From Cellulophaga sp. F20128 (lineage in GTDB: Bacteria > Bacteroidota > Bacteroidia > Flavobacteriales > Flavobacteriaceae), in NCBI RefSeq assembly GCF_023015805.1, contig NZ_JALKBA010000012.1, positions 1-64,000 of the forward strand: a stretch of DNA of 64,000 nucleotides, read 5' to 3'. Under the pieces are notes generated by a model. That model ran no database searches. It was given only the letters and a program-made list of their open reading frames with translations, and was not told the origin of the DNA. The position numbers and the translations under genes were made by a program. Shown one piece after another: positions 24,118 through 32,283 of this stretch. Numbering within the stretch: the first letter of the stretch is position 1; each line of letters opens with the position of its first letter.

Positions 24118-26574
24118 ATGATTAGAAATTTACTTACCAAATTATTATTGGTCGTTTTCCTTGTCGCTTCCTTTACTACGGTGGAAGCACAATCTAAAAA
24201 GAAGAAAAAAAATAGTAAGAAAGACGAAAAAACGGCTGAAGCAGCTGCTGCTCCAAAGCCAAAAAAAGGTGATATTTTACCGTATGACAAAGTAATCACC
24301 AAAGACGCAAAAACAGATGAAGGTCTATTTAATGTGCACGAAGTAGAAGACAAGCGCTATTATGAGATTCCTGATTCCTTGTTCAACAAAGAAATGTTGA
24401 TGGTTAGTAGAATTTCTAAAACTGCTTCCGGTTTAGGATTTGGCGGTGGCAAAATTAACACACAAATGTTGCGTTGGGAAAAGAAAGACAAAAAAGTACT
24501 TTTGCGTATCATTTCCACGAGTATCGTTGCCGATGAAGAATTACCGGTATATGAAGCGGTAGTAAATTCTAATTTAGAACCTGTTTTATATTCTTTTGAT
24601 ATTGCTGCCTTTAAAAAGGATTCGCTTGCACCTGCAACGGTCATTGAAATTGGTGATTTTTTTGAAAAAGATGTAAAAACAATTGGTTTACCGGAACGTG
24701 CTAGAACACAATATAAAGCAACGCGCTTGGATGAAAGCAGAAGTTATATTGAAAGCATAAAGAGTTACCCTTTAAATATTGAAGCCAGGCATATAAAAAC
24801 CTATTTTGCAGGGAACCCTCCTTCCAATTCGGCTTTAGGGTCTATTACCATAGAAATTAACAATTCTATGATCTTACTACCCAAAGAGCCCATGAAACGA
24901 CGTTATTTTGACGAGCGTGTAGGTTGGTTTGCTCGGAATCAGGTAGATTACGGTTTAAGTGCACAAAAAAGTAAATCGGTTACTTATTTAGATCGATGGA
25001 GATTAGAAGTAAAGGAAGAAGACATCGAAAAATTTAATAATGGTGAGCTTGTAGAGCCTAAAAAACAAATTGTTTACTATGTAGATAGAGCAACTCCAGA
25101 AGAGTGGGTTCCGTATATTAAGCAAGGTATTGAAGATTGGCAAGTTGCCTTTGAAGCCGCTGGTTTTAAAAATGCAATAGTTGCAAAAACACCACCGACA
25201 AAAGAGGAAGATCCAGATTGGTCTCCAGAAGATGTTCGTTATTCGGTTGTTCGTTATTTAGCTTCTCCAATTCCAAATGCAAACGGTCCTCATGTAAGTG
25301 ACCCAAGGTCTGGAGAAATTTTAGAATCGGATATTAACTGGTATCACAATGTTATGACCCTATTGCGCAACTGGTTCTTTGTGCAAACTGCTGCTATTAA
25401 CCCAGAAGCAAGAGGTGTTGAATTTAAGACTGAAATAATGGGCCGCTTAATTCGTTTTGTTTCTTCGCATGAAGTAGGCCACACCTTAGGTTTACCTCAC
25501 AATATGGGGAGTAGTCCTGCTTATCCTGTAGATTCTTTACGATCAAAATCTTTTACTGCAAAGTATGGCACGGCACCTTCCATTATGGATTATGCACGTT
25601 TTAACTATATTGCTCAACCTGGAGATGAAGGTGTTGCTCTTATGCCAAATATTGGAATATATGACAAGTATTCTGTGAATTGGGGATACCGTCCTATACT
25701 AGACAAATCTGCAAAAGATGAAAAAGAAACTTTAGACAGCTGGATTTTAAAACATGCTGGAGATCCATTGTACCGTTTTGGAAGACAACAAGGAAGGGTT
25801 ATTGATCCTAGTTCGCAAACTGAAGATTTGGGAGACGATGCAATGAAGGCAAGTGCCTATGGTATTGCTAACCTAAAAAGAATAGTGCCAAACCTAATAG
25901 AATGGACTGCGGAAGACGGAAAATCTTATGAAGATTTGGATGAATTATACGGTGAAGTTCTGAGCCAATTTAACAGGTATATGGGACACGTTGCCAATAA
26001 TATTGGTGGGGTCTATGAAAATTACAAAACATACGACCAAGAAGGAGCAGTGTATACCCATGTGGCTAAAGAGAAACAAAAAAGAGCCATTGAATTCCTA
26101 TCCGACGAATTGTTTGATACGCCAGAATGGTTAATAGACACCAACATCTTCAACAAAATAGAAAGCTCAGGTGCCATAGCACGAATTAGAAGCACACAAT
26201 CGAGAACTTTGAGTACTATTTTTGACACGACTAAAATGGCTCGCCTTATAGAAAGTGAAGCCTTATATGGTAATGATGCCTATTCGTTATCTACTATGAT
26301 GTCTGATGTTAGAAAGGCTGTCTGGAAAGAATTAAGTACAGGGCGTTCTATTGACACCTACAGACGTAATTTACAACGTACTTATATTGACCAAATGGAG
26401 TCTTTAATGACCAACGACGATGCCAGTCAATCTGATATTACAGCAGTTGTTAGAGCAGAATTAAAAACGCTACAACGATTAGTACGATCTGCCTCTTCCA
26501 ATGCATCAGGAATAAAAAGAGCGCACTTACAAGATATCTTAGAAAGAATTAATCTTATTCTTGACCCTAAGTAA
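24118..26574 (+). CDS. Secreted zinc-dependent metalloprotease (DUF5117/DUF4953-type)
   Basis: About 818 residues from the ATG at 24118. An upstream in-frame ATG at 24064 precedes an implausible n-region. The signal peptide ends TTVEAQ and is followed by a Lys-rich stretch. A DUF5117-like N-terminal domain (about 60-280) precedes the peptidase domain. The zinc motif is SSHEVGHTLGLPHN with His451, Glu452, His455 and His461, the extended HExxHxxGxxH of metzincins, and a downstream SIMDYARFNY resembles the Met-turn. The family is common in Bacteroidota as a roughly 800-850-residue secreted protein. Substrates are unknown. The gene stands alone, bounded by a strong terminator. Confidence 0.9.
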   Translation: MIRNLLTKLLLVVFLVASFTTVEAQSKKKKKNSKKDEKTAEAAAAPKPKKGDILPYDKVITKDAKTDEGLFNVHEVEDKRYYEIPDSLFNKEMLMVSRISKTASGLGFGGGKINTQMLRWEKKDKKVLLRIISTSIVADEELPVYEAVVNSNLEPVLYSFDIAAFKKDSLAPATVIEIGDFFEKDVKTIGLPERARTQYKATRLDESRSYIESIKSYPLNIEARHIKTYFAGNPPSNSALGSITIEINNSMILLPKEPMKRRYFDERVGWFARNQVDYGLSAQKSKSVTYLDRWRLEVKEEDIEKFNNGELVEPKKQIVYYVDRATPEEWVPYIKQGIEDWQVAFEAAGFKNAIVAKTPPTKEEDPDWSPEDVRYSVVRYLASPIPNANGPHVSDPRSGEILESDINWYHNVMTLLRNWFFVQTAAINPEARGVEFKTEIMGRLIRFVSSHEVGHTLGLPHNMGSSPAYPVDSLRSKSFTAKYGTAPSIMDYARFNYIAQPGDEGVALMPNIGIYDKYSVNWGYRPILDKSAKDEKETLDSWILKHAGDPLYRFGRQQGRVIDPSSQTEDLGDDAMKASAYGIANLKRIVPNLIEWTAEDGKSYEDLDELYGEVLSQFNRYMGHVANNIGGVYENYKTYDQEGAVYTHVAKEKQKRAIEFLSDELFDTPEWLIDTNIFNKIESSGAIARIRSTQSRTLSTIFDTTKMARLIESEALYGNDAYSLSTMMSDVRKAVWKELSTGRSIDTYRRNLQRTYIDQMESLMTNDDASQSDITAVVRAELKTLQRLVRSASSNASGIKRAHLQDILERINLILDPK

Positions 26575-26597
26575 TTAGAAGTCACTATTCTAAATTT

Positions 26598-26639
26598 AAA
26601 AGCCGTGTTGTACACTTAAGTACAACACGGCTTTTTTTT
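26598..26639 (+). terminator. Rho-independent terminator after the metalloprotease
   Basis: Perfect inverted repeat GCCGTGTTGTAC / GTACAACACGGC around a short CTTAA centre, followed by eight T residues. Confidence 0.92.
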
Positions 26640-26664
26640 CAACCTAAATTTAACAACAAAAGAC

Positions 26665-26683
26665 TTTGTAGTACAACTACAAA
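26665..26683. promoter_or_regulatory. Dyad TTTGTAGT-ACA-ACTACAAA
   Basis: Perfect 8-bp inverted repeat with a 3-bp centre in the 330-bp gap before the 58-residue peptide gene. No T-run follows, so it is more operator-like than terminator-like. The binding protein is unknown. Confidence 0.35.
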
Positions 26684-26803
26684 ATAATGAAGATAATCCC
26701 TTCATTTTGTTAAAAACAGTGTATTTCATCGATAAAATATGTCTTTTATCTTGTTTTTCTAAAGAAAGTTTCTATATTGCATACATCAAACAACACAATT
26801 GGC

Positions 26804-26837
26804 TGTTTACACAACTATATTGTAGTGTTTACACAAC
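26804..26837 (+). repeat. Two 12-bp direct repeats, two helical turns apart
   Basis: TGTTTACACAAC occurs at 26804-26815 and again, identical, at 26826-26837. The 22-bp offset puts both copies on about the same DNA face. They sit just upstream of where a -33 element would lie for the -7 box at 26868, the usual place for activator sites. Confidence 0.6.
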
Positions 26838-26867
26838 ATGAATAGAATACAAAATAAAATTACTGTC

Positions 26868-26875
26868 TATCTTTG
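26868..26875 (+). promoter_or_regulatory. -7 box TATCTTTG for the 58-residue peptide gene
   Basis: TATCTTTG fits TAnnTTTG and lies 27 nt before the ATG. No TTG is found 19-21 nt upstream, which would fit an activator-dependent promoter using the direct repeats (inference). Confidence 0.5.
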
Positions 26876-26902
26876 TTAAAGATATAAAAAAAACCAAATC
26901 TT

Positions 26903-27079
26903 ATGTCCTATAAAATTAAAAGCTTAATTTATTTTTCTTGTCTAGTTGTTGCGATTTTTGCCTATAACGAAATTGAAACAGAACAAGTAGCTCAAAATGC
27001 AACGGTTGTTGAATTAAATGATATGGATGTTAAAACCAGCCATAACGATCAATTGGTTCAATTATCGGAAGAAGAGTAA
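26903..27079 (+). CDS. 58-residue exported or membrane-anchored peptide, unknown
   Basis: Frame beginning MSYKIKSLIYFSCLVVAIFA and ending in a Glu-rich SEEE. An N-terminal hydrophobic segment (about residues 7-20) serves as signal or anchor. The remainder is acidic (ETEQVAQNATVVELND and so on). Support comes from its own -7 box upstream, a strong terminator 20 nt after the stop and a clean start. No family was recognised. Confidence 0.65.
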   Translation: MSYKIKSLIYFSCLVVAIFAYNEIETEQVAQNATVVELNDMDVKTSHNDQLVQLSEEE

Positions 27080-27099
27080 ACCGCAGAAAAAAATAGTAT

Positions 27100-27136
27100 A
27101 AAGTGTGAAACCATAACGGTTTCACACTTTTTTTTT
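27100..27136 (+). terminator. Rho-independent terminator after the 58-residue gene
   Basis: AAAGTGTGAAACC-ATAAC-GGTTTCACACTTT hairpin with 13 perfect pairs followed by a T-run. Confidence 0.92.
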
Positions 27137-27244
27137 GCCCAAAAAGTAAGTTTGGCTAATGTTAAAATTCTACCAAAACAACAAACTTGTTTAAACTTTT
27201 AACACAATTGCGTGTCCAAGAACTGTAACATTTAAAAAAACAAA

Positions 27245-27766
27245 ATGAAAAAGATCACTTTTATAATGGCAGTAATGCTAGGGATATTCATGAGTTCTGC
27301 GCAAGAACACAGTAAAGAATACAAAGAACGCAACCAAAAAGAACATCGGAAATCGAATCCCGATGGCTTAAAGATGAGAAAGGCTCACATGGCAAACTTC
27401 TCTCCTGAACAGCTTGCCACCTTGCAAACTAAAAAAATGACATTGGCCTTAGACCTAACGGCCGCCCAGCAGTCTAAAGTTCAAAAACTGAACGAGGCTA
27501 ATGCGAAATTACGTCAAGAAAAAATAAAGGAATTTAAAGCCAAAAAAGAGGATACTCAATTATCATCTGAAGAACGCTATAAACGAGCTTCTTCTATTTT
27601 AGATCATAAAATTGCTCAGAAACAAGAAATGAAAAAAATTCTTTCTGAGGATCAATATGATACCTGGTTAAAACAAAATAAAGGTAGAGAACATGGTGCA
27701 AAAAAAAGAATAGGTAAAAGAGGTTCTGAAACGAGGCAAGACCGAAAATCAAGACATAAAGAATAA
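27245..27766 (+). CDS. Small basic periplasmic protein, Spy/DUF4890-like
   Basis: 173 residues with a Sec signal peptide (MAVMLGIFMSSAQ). The mature part is highly charged and helical. The segment LTAAQQSKVQKLNEANAKLR followed by SEDQYDTWLKQ is similar to the LTxxQ repeats of Spy/CpxP and to Bacteroidota DUF4890 proteins. The C-terminus is very Lys/Arg-rich. A periplasmic chaperone-like or stress-sensing role is possible but not shown. It converges on hemL, with a shared terminator between them. Confidence 0.75.
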   Translation: MKKITFIMAVMLGIFMSSAQEHSKEYKERNQKEHRKSNPDGLKMRKAHMANFSPEQLATLQTKKMTLALDLTAAQQSKVQKLNEANAKLRQEKIKEFKAKKEDTQLSSEERYKRASSILDHKIAQKQEMKKILSEDQYDTWLKQNKGREHGAKKRIGKRGSETRQDRKSRHKE

Positions 27767-27767
27767 T

Positions 27768-27799
27768 AAAAAGGGGAGATTTTAAAATCTCCCCTTTTT
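27768..27799. terminator. Bidirectional terminator between 27245 gene and hemL
   Basis: Palindrome AAAAAGGGGAGATTTT / AAAATCTCCCCTTTTT. Flanking A- and T-runs let it work for both the rightward gene and the leftward hemL operon. Confidence 0.92.
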
Positions 27800-27804
27800 G
27801 TTTA

Positions 27805-29085
27805 TTAAAGCGCTACCTCTTCCAAGGCGGTAATGGTGTCGTCTAGATCTTTATAGGACAAAGCATCATTTAAAAAGTAACTTTCAAAAGCACTGGGTGG
27901 TAAGTAAACACCCTTGTTTAACATGCCGTGAAAATACCTTTTAAAGGTTTCGTTATTTCCGGTGGCAGCAGAAGCAAAATCTACGACAGGGGTATCGGTA
28001 AAATGAACAGAAATCATACTTCCAAATCTATTTATTTGGTAGGGTATTCCCTTTTTATCCAATGCTTTTTCAAAGCCCTTGTGCAAATACTCTGTTTTTT
28101 CGGCTAGGCTTCTAAAAATTTCAGGCTTGGCATTTAGAGCTGTTAACATTGCCAAACCAGCACTCATCGCTAAGGGATTTCCACTTAAGGTCCCTGCCTG
28201 ATACACCGGTCCAACAGGTGCTAAATAATCCATTATTTCATTTCTGGCAGCAAATGCCCCCACAGGCAATCCGCCTCCAATTACCTTTCCGAAGGTTACA
28301 ATATCTGCAGCGACACCCAATACTTCTTGAGCTCCTCCCCTAGCCAAACGGAAGCCCGTCATGACCTCATCAAAAATTAACAAAATACCTTCTTGGGTAC
28401 ACAGTTCGCGTAGTCCTTTTATAAATTCTTCGGTAGGTATAATACATCCCATATTGCCGGCTACTGGTTCTACAATAATAGCAGCAATTTCTCTTTTATT
28501 GGCTTCAACCAATGTTTTTACACTCTCTAAATCATTATAATTAGCAAGTAAAGTATCCTTGGCTGTTCCTGCTGTCACTCCCGGACTATTAGGGCTACCA
28601 AAAGTTACGGCTCCACTACCGGCTTCAATTAAAAAAGAATCTGAATGGCCGTGGTAGCAGCCTGAAAATTTGATGATTTTATCTTTGGCGGTAAAACCTC
28701 TTGCCAAACGAACAGCACTCATACAAGCTTCGGTACCACTGTTTACAAATCTGATTTTATCAATATTAGGCACCATTGAAACCGCTAATTTTGCCAATTC
28801 AGTTTCTATTTCTGTTGGCATCCCAAAGGAAGTCCCTTTTTTTGCTTTTTCTATGACTGCATTGATAACCGGGTCATAGGCGTGGCCTAAAATTAACGGC
28901 CCCCAAGAGGCGATATAATCTATAATTTTATTGCCATCTTCGTCATAGAGGTAGGCCCCTTTTGCTTCTTTTACAAAAATAGGATCTCCGCCAACAGCAT
29001 TAAAGGCGCGTACGGGAGAATTCACTCCGCCCGGTATATACTTTTTTGCCTCTCTAAAGAGTGCACTGCTTCTTTGATAAATCAT
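27805..29085 (-). CDS. hemL: Glutamate-1-semialdehyde 2,1-aminomutase
   Basis: 426 residues, the normal length. The enzyme converts glutamate-1-semialdehyde to 5-aminolevulinate, the C5 route to haem. PLP-binding features are present: [16 protein letters not shown] for the cofactor phosphate, FDEVMTGFR for the Asp contacting the pyridine nitrogen, and Lys267 in [11 protein letters not shown] forming the Schiff base. It is the last gene of a minus-strand operon, 9 nt after the glucosaminidase gene, and ends at a strong terminator. Confidence 0.96.
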   Translation of the reverse strand: MIYQRSSALFREAKKYIPGGVNSPVRAFNAVGGDPIFVKEAKGAYLYDEDGNKIIDYIASWGPLILGHAYDPVINAVIEKAKKGTSFGMPTEIETELAKLAVSMVPNIDKIRFVNSGTEACMSAVRLARGFTAKDKIIKFSGCYHGHSDSFLIEAGSGAVTFGSPNSPGVTAGTAKDTLLANYNDLESVKTLVEANKREIAAIIVEPVAGNMGCIIPTEEFIKGLRELCTQEGILLIFDEVMTGFRLARGGAQEVLGVAADIVTFGKVIGGGLPVGAFAARNEIMDYLAPVGPVYQAGTLSGNPLAMSAGLAMLTALNAKPEIFRSLAEKTEYLHKGFEKALDKKGIPYQINRFGSMISVHFTDTPVVDFASAATGNNETFKRYFHGMLNKGVYLPPSAFESYFLNDALSYKDLDDTITALEEVAL

Positions 29086-29094
29086 TCCTTCTGA

Positions 29095-29949
29095 TTAATT
29101 TTTTATAGATTTCACAATTAATTCTTGCCCAATAGACAAGCTTGTGCTTTTTAGGTTATTGAGTTCCATTAAATCTGGAACCGCCATAAAATACATCCTA
29201 GATATGGCGTATAAGGTTTCTCCTGCCTCTACGGTATGTCTTTGAACCACATATTGTTTGGGTGGTTTTGGATAGGTTTTAGGTACGGAACTATCGTATT
29301 TGTCCAATCCATATTTTTCTATCAAATAAATTAACTTCTGTGGGTATTTGGGATCCGTGGCATAGCCTGCTTTTCGTAATCCTTTGGCCCACCCTTTATA
29401 ATCTTCTGAATCTAAATCGAATAAAAAAGCATAGCGGGCTCTTGTAGTTAAAAAAACACTGTGATCTCTAAAAGAGTACATGGGATGGTTGTATTTTCTA
29501 AAGCACTCTCCTTTTTCATCATCATCGTGAAAATCGTATTCACCCTCCCAACCCGTATGGCATTTAATACCAAAGTGATTGTTGGTTTTACGTGCTAAAT
29601 TCCCTTTTCCAGAACCGCTTTCTAAGATCCCTTGCGCTATGGTAATACTAGCAGGTACGGCATACGCCTTCATTTCATCCTGTGCCAAACCCGCAAAGGT
29701 TTCAATATACTCGGCTGTATTTTCAATGGGGAAATTCACAAATACCCCATCATCTTTGGGCAAGGCATACATTTGCCCATTGGTATCATAGGTCGCTTTT
29801 TGGGGAGAAACGGTAGTAATTTTAGTATGTTTTCTGCCTTTATCGGCAACACTTCTTTTGGCCTTACAACTGGCAAATACAGTTATTAAAAGTACAACGC
29901 CAAGTCTAACAAACGTTTTTTTATAGGGTTTCAATGGTATACTAATCAT
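29095..29949 (-). CDS. Lipoprotein N-acetylglucosaminidase with LysM
   Basis: 284 residues. A lipoprotein signal (VFASC, Cys about residue 28) leads to a glucosaminidase domain of family GH73 (about 85-230), with the catalytic-type Glu in AQGILESGSGKG and the motifs NNHFGIKCH and YATDPKYPQKLI. A C-terminal LysM domain (about 237-282, HTVEAGETLYAISRMY) should bind peptidoglycan. It probably hydrolyses peptidoglycan during growth or division. The start codon overlaps the stop of the upstream ACC-deaminase-like gene by 8 nt, indicating translational coupling. Confidence 0.9.
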   Translation of the reverse strand: MISIPLKPYKKTFVRLGVVLLITVFASCKAKRSVADKGRKHTKITTVSPQKATYDTNGQMYALPKDDGVFVNFPIENTAEYIETFAGLAQDEMKAYAVPASITIAQGILESGSGKGNLARKTNNHFGIKCHTGWEGEYDFHDDDEKGECFRKYNHPMYSFRDHSVFLTTRARYAFLFDLDSEDYKGWAKGLRKAGYATDPKYPQKLIYLIEKYGLDKYDSSVPKTYPKPPKQYVVQRHTVEAGETLYAISRMYFMAVPDLMELNNLKSTSLSIGQELIVKSIKN

Positions 29950-30847
29950 GAATTAATGGTAAATTTTTCTTTTTCAACAAATTATTCATTCCTTCTATTC
30001 CTTGCAAGCCTCCTGTATGAATGGCAAGAATTTTAGTGCCCGGTTTAAAATAATCATTCCGGATCAAATCTAACACTCCAAACATCATTTTACCCGTGTA
30101 CACAGGATCTAATTGTACATTGGTTTGTTTTTTAAATGTATTTATAAAGGTAATCAACTCGGTTGTTACCTTTGCATACCCTCCAAAATTAAACTGATTG
30201 TTCAGGTCCCAATTTTTATTTTGTGCAAATTTACAAATATCTTCTTTTAAAAAATCACCTTTTAAGGCAGGAAAACCTAAAACCCTTTGCTGTGGTTCTG
30301 CAGAATTAATAATCCCTGCAATTGTACCTCCTGTTCCAACAGCACAACAAATTACATCAAAATCCCGATCGGCCGCTGTTAAAATTTCTTCACACCCTTT
30401 AATAGCCAAGGCATTTGCGCCACCTTCAGGTAAAATATAACATCCTTTATAGGCTGCTTTGAGTTGATTTATAAATGCTACCTCATGCTTTTTTTTATAC
30501 ACCTCTCTAGAGACAAACACCAACTCCATTCCTTGGGCTTTGGCAAAAACCAAAGTTGGATTTTGTTCCCATTTAGCCTCCAGTTCTTCCCCCCTAATAA
30601 TTCCAATTGTTTTTATGTTGTTTTCTCTACCTGCGTAGGCCGTAGCCGCAATATGGTTCGAAAATGCACCGCCAAAGGTGAGCAGGCAACGCGACTTACT
30701 GTCTATTGCTTGTTGCAGGTTGTATTTTAGCTTTCTGTATTTATTCCCCGATATAAAAGGGTGTATCATATCTTCTCGTTTGATAGCGAGCGATACCTTC
30801 TTTTGCGTTATTATAGGAAGTTCAATAGACTGATTTAAAACATTCAC
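29942..30847 (-). CDS. 1-aminocyclopropane-1-carboxylate deaminase/D-cysteine desulfhydrase family
   Basis: 301 residues, fold type II PLP enzyme. The PLP Lys is expected at Lys36 in FISGNKYRKLKYN. A phosphate-binding glycine loop (CCAVGTGGTIAG) and the final IHTGGLQG segment agree. Family members deaminate ACC or desulfurate D-cysteine; the sequence alone does not separate the two, and D-cysteine or another small D-amino acid is more usual in flavobacteria (inference). Second gene of the four-gene minus-strand operon. Confidence 0.88.
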   Translation of the reverse strand: MNVLNQSIELPIITQKKVSLAIKREDMIHPFISGNKYRKLKYNLQQAIDSKSRCLLTFGGAFSNHIAATAYAGRENNIKTIGIIRGEELEAKWEQNPTLVFAKAQGMELVFVSREVYKKKHEVAFINQLKAAYKGCYILPEGGANALAIKGCEEILTAADRDFDVICCAVGTGGTIAGIINSAEPQQRVLGFPALKGDFLKEDICKFAQNKNWDLNNQFNFGGYAKVTTELITFINTFKKQTNVQLDPVYTGKMMFGVLDLIRNDYFKPGTKILAIHTGGLQGIEGMNNLLKKKNLPLIHD

Positions 30848-30859
30848 GCCTTACAATTT

Positions 30860-31189
30860 TCAGCGCCAAAGATATTTAATAAAACTGAAGGGTTTACGTT
30901 CGTTTAAATAATTAGGATTATCTTCATTATAATACGCTTCTCTCTCAAAACTAAGATTCTGATACGCTTTATAACTATCCCAATAACACAAACATCGCAC
31001 AGCAAACTCTAAGAGGTAAAACACATAAAAAGGTAGTACCAAAAGTTCTAATTGTTGTTTTAAATGTATTTTTTCGTGATTAATTAAGGCCTCGTCTGCC
31101 TTGAGATCATCATTTTTAAGAATGATAAAAGGCCATAAGGAGAGCCCTACATAGTTCTTTCTAAAAAAAAGTTTTGAAACTAAAATCAT
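30860..31189 (-). CDS. Small membrane-associated HExxH protein, unknown
   Basis: 109 residues with a hydrophobic N-terminal half and one clear membrane-like helix (LLVLPFYVFYLLEFAV, about 49-64). INHEKIHLKQQLE gives a perfect HExxH zinc motif, and FEREAYYNE 40 residues later could provide the third ligand Glu, as in M56/gluzincin peptidases. The protein is far shorter than known M56 peptidases. It may be a minimal membrane peptidase or a degenerate zinc-binding relative. It lies 12 nt upstream of the ACC-deaminase-like gene and probably starts the operon. Confidence 0.7.
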   Translation of the reverse strand: MILVSKLFFRKNYVGLSLWPFIILKNDDLKADEALINHEKIHLKQQLELLVLPFYVFYLLEFAVRCLCYWDSYKAYQNLSFEREAYYNEDNPNYLNERKPFSFIKYLWR

Positions 31190-31319
31190 TCAAACGGATT
31201 AATTAATAAGGTCAAATTTAATACGTTAGCGCACAAGTTATGCCAGTTTTGCTTCTAAAACCGTTTAGAAACGCAAATATTCGATTAGCAACGAGAAACC
31301 AGATTTTAATCCTTTGAAA

Positions 31320-31518
<199 letters not shown>

Positions 31519-31575
31519 ATTTTATAAGGACGGCACAGTTTTTGTGATTATAATAGTAACTAAAACTTCAAAAAT

Positions 31576-32127
31576 ATGAAAGCAATAAAATTAGCGATAG
31601 TACCCATACTAGCCTTGTTCCTTTTTAGTTCTTGTACTTCAGTACGAGTCTTATCTGATTATGATAAAGAAGCAAATTTTGGAACCTATAAATCGTATGC
31701 TTTTTATAAAACGGGTATAGACAAAGCTCAAATATCTGATTTAGACAAGAAGAGAATTCTAAGAGCTATAGAATCAGAAATGAGTACTAGAGGCTTTGTA
31801 AAATCAAATACGCCAGATGTATTGGTTAGTATCTTTACTAAAGAAAAAGAACGTGTTGATATTTACAACAACTATTGGGGTGGACACTACGGTTGGGGAT
31901 GGAACCCTTATTACTGGGGTGGTATGCGTGGCAGCAATGTATCTACAAGTACCGAAGGGTCTTTATACATTGATCTTATAGACGCAAAAAGTAAAGAATT
32001 GGTATGGCAAGGAAGAGGTGTAGGTACTTTAAACAATACGCGTAATATTGAAAAGAAAGAACAACGTATACAAGAGTTTGTTTCCGAAATTCTTGAAGCC
32101 TATCCTCCTGAGATGGCTTCCAAGTAA
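31576..32127 (+). CDS. DUF4136 lipoprotein
   Basis: 183 residues. The lipobox is LFSSC (Cys about residue 20). The DUF4136 pattern is visible: DYDKEANFGTYKSYAFY near the start, DVLVSIFTKEKERV in the middle and LYIDLIDAKSKELVWQGRG at the end, plus an inserted Gly/Trp/Tyr-rich loop (YNNYWGGHYGWGWNPYYWGG). It is anchored in the envelope; the biochemical role is unknown. A strong terminator follows. Confidence 0.9.
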   Translation: MKAIKLAIVPILALFLFSSCTSVRVLSDYDKEANFGTYKSYAFYKTGIDKAQISDLDKKRILRAIESEMSTRGFVKSNTPDVLVSIFTKEKERVDIYNNYWGGHYGWGWNPYYWGGMRGSNVSTSTEGSLYIDLIDAKSKELVWQGRGVGTLNNTRNIEKKEQRIQEFVSEILEAYPPEMASK

Positions 32128-32136
32128 AAGACAATT

Positions 32137-32164
32137 AAAACCGCTATCAGTAGCGGTTTTTTTT
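32137..32164 (+). terminator. Rho-independent terminator after DUF4136
   Basis: AAAACCGCTA-TCAG-TAGCGGTTTT stem followed by further T residues. Confidence 0.88.
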
Positions 32165-32283
32165 ATGCTTTCTACGAAACAGCCTTGTGTTTGAGCAGTG
32201 ATATTCCCCCAATAAGTATAAAAAATCAAAGGATGTTTTTTGTACTTTTATACACTTAAACATTTAAAACAGCGCAACTTGCT

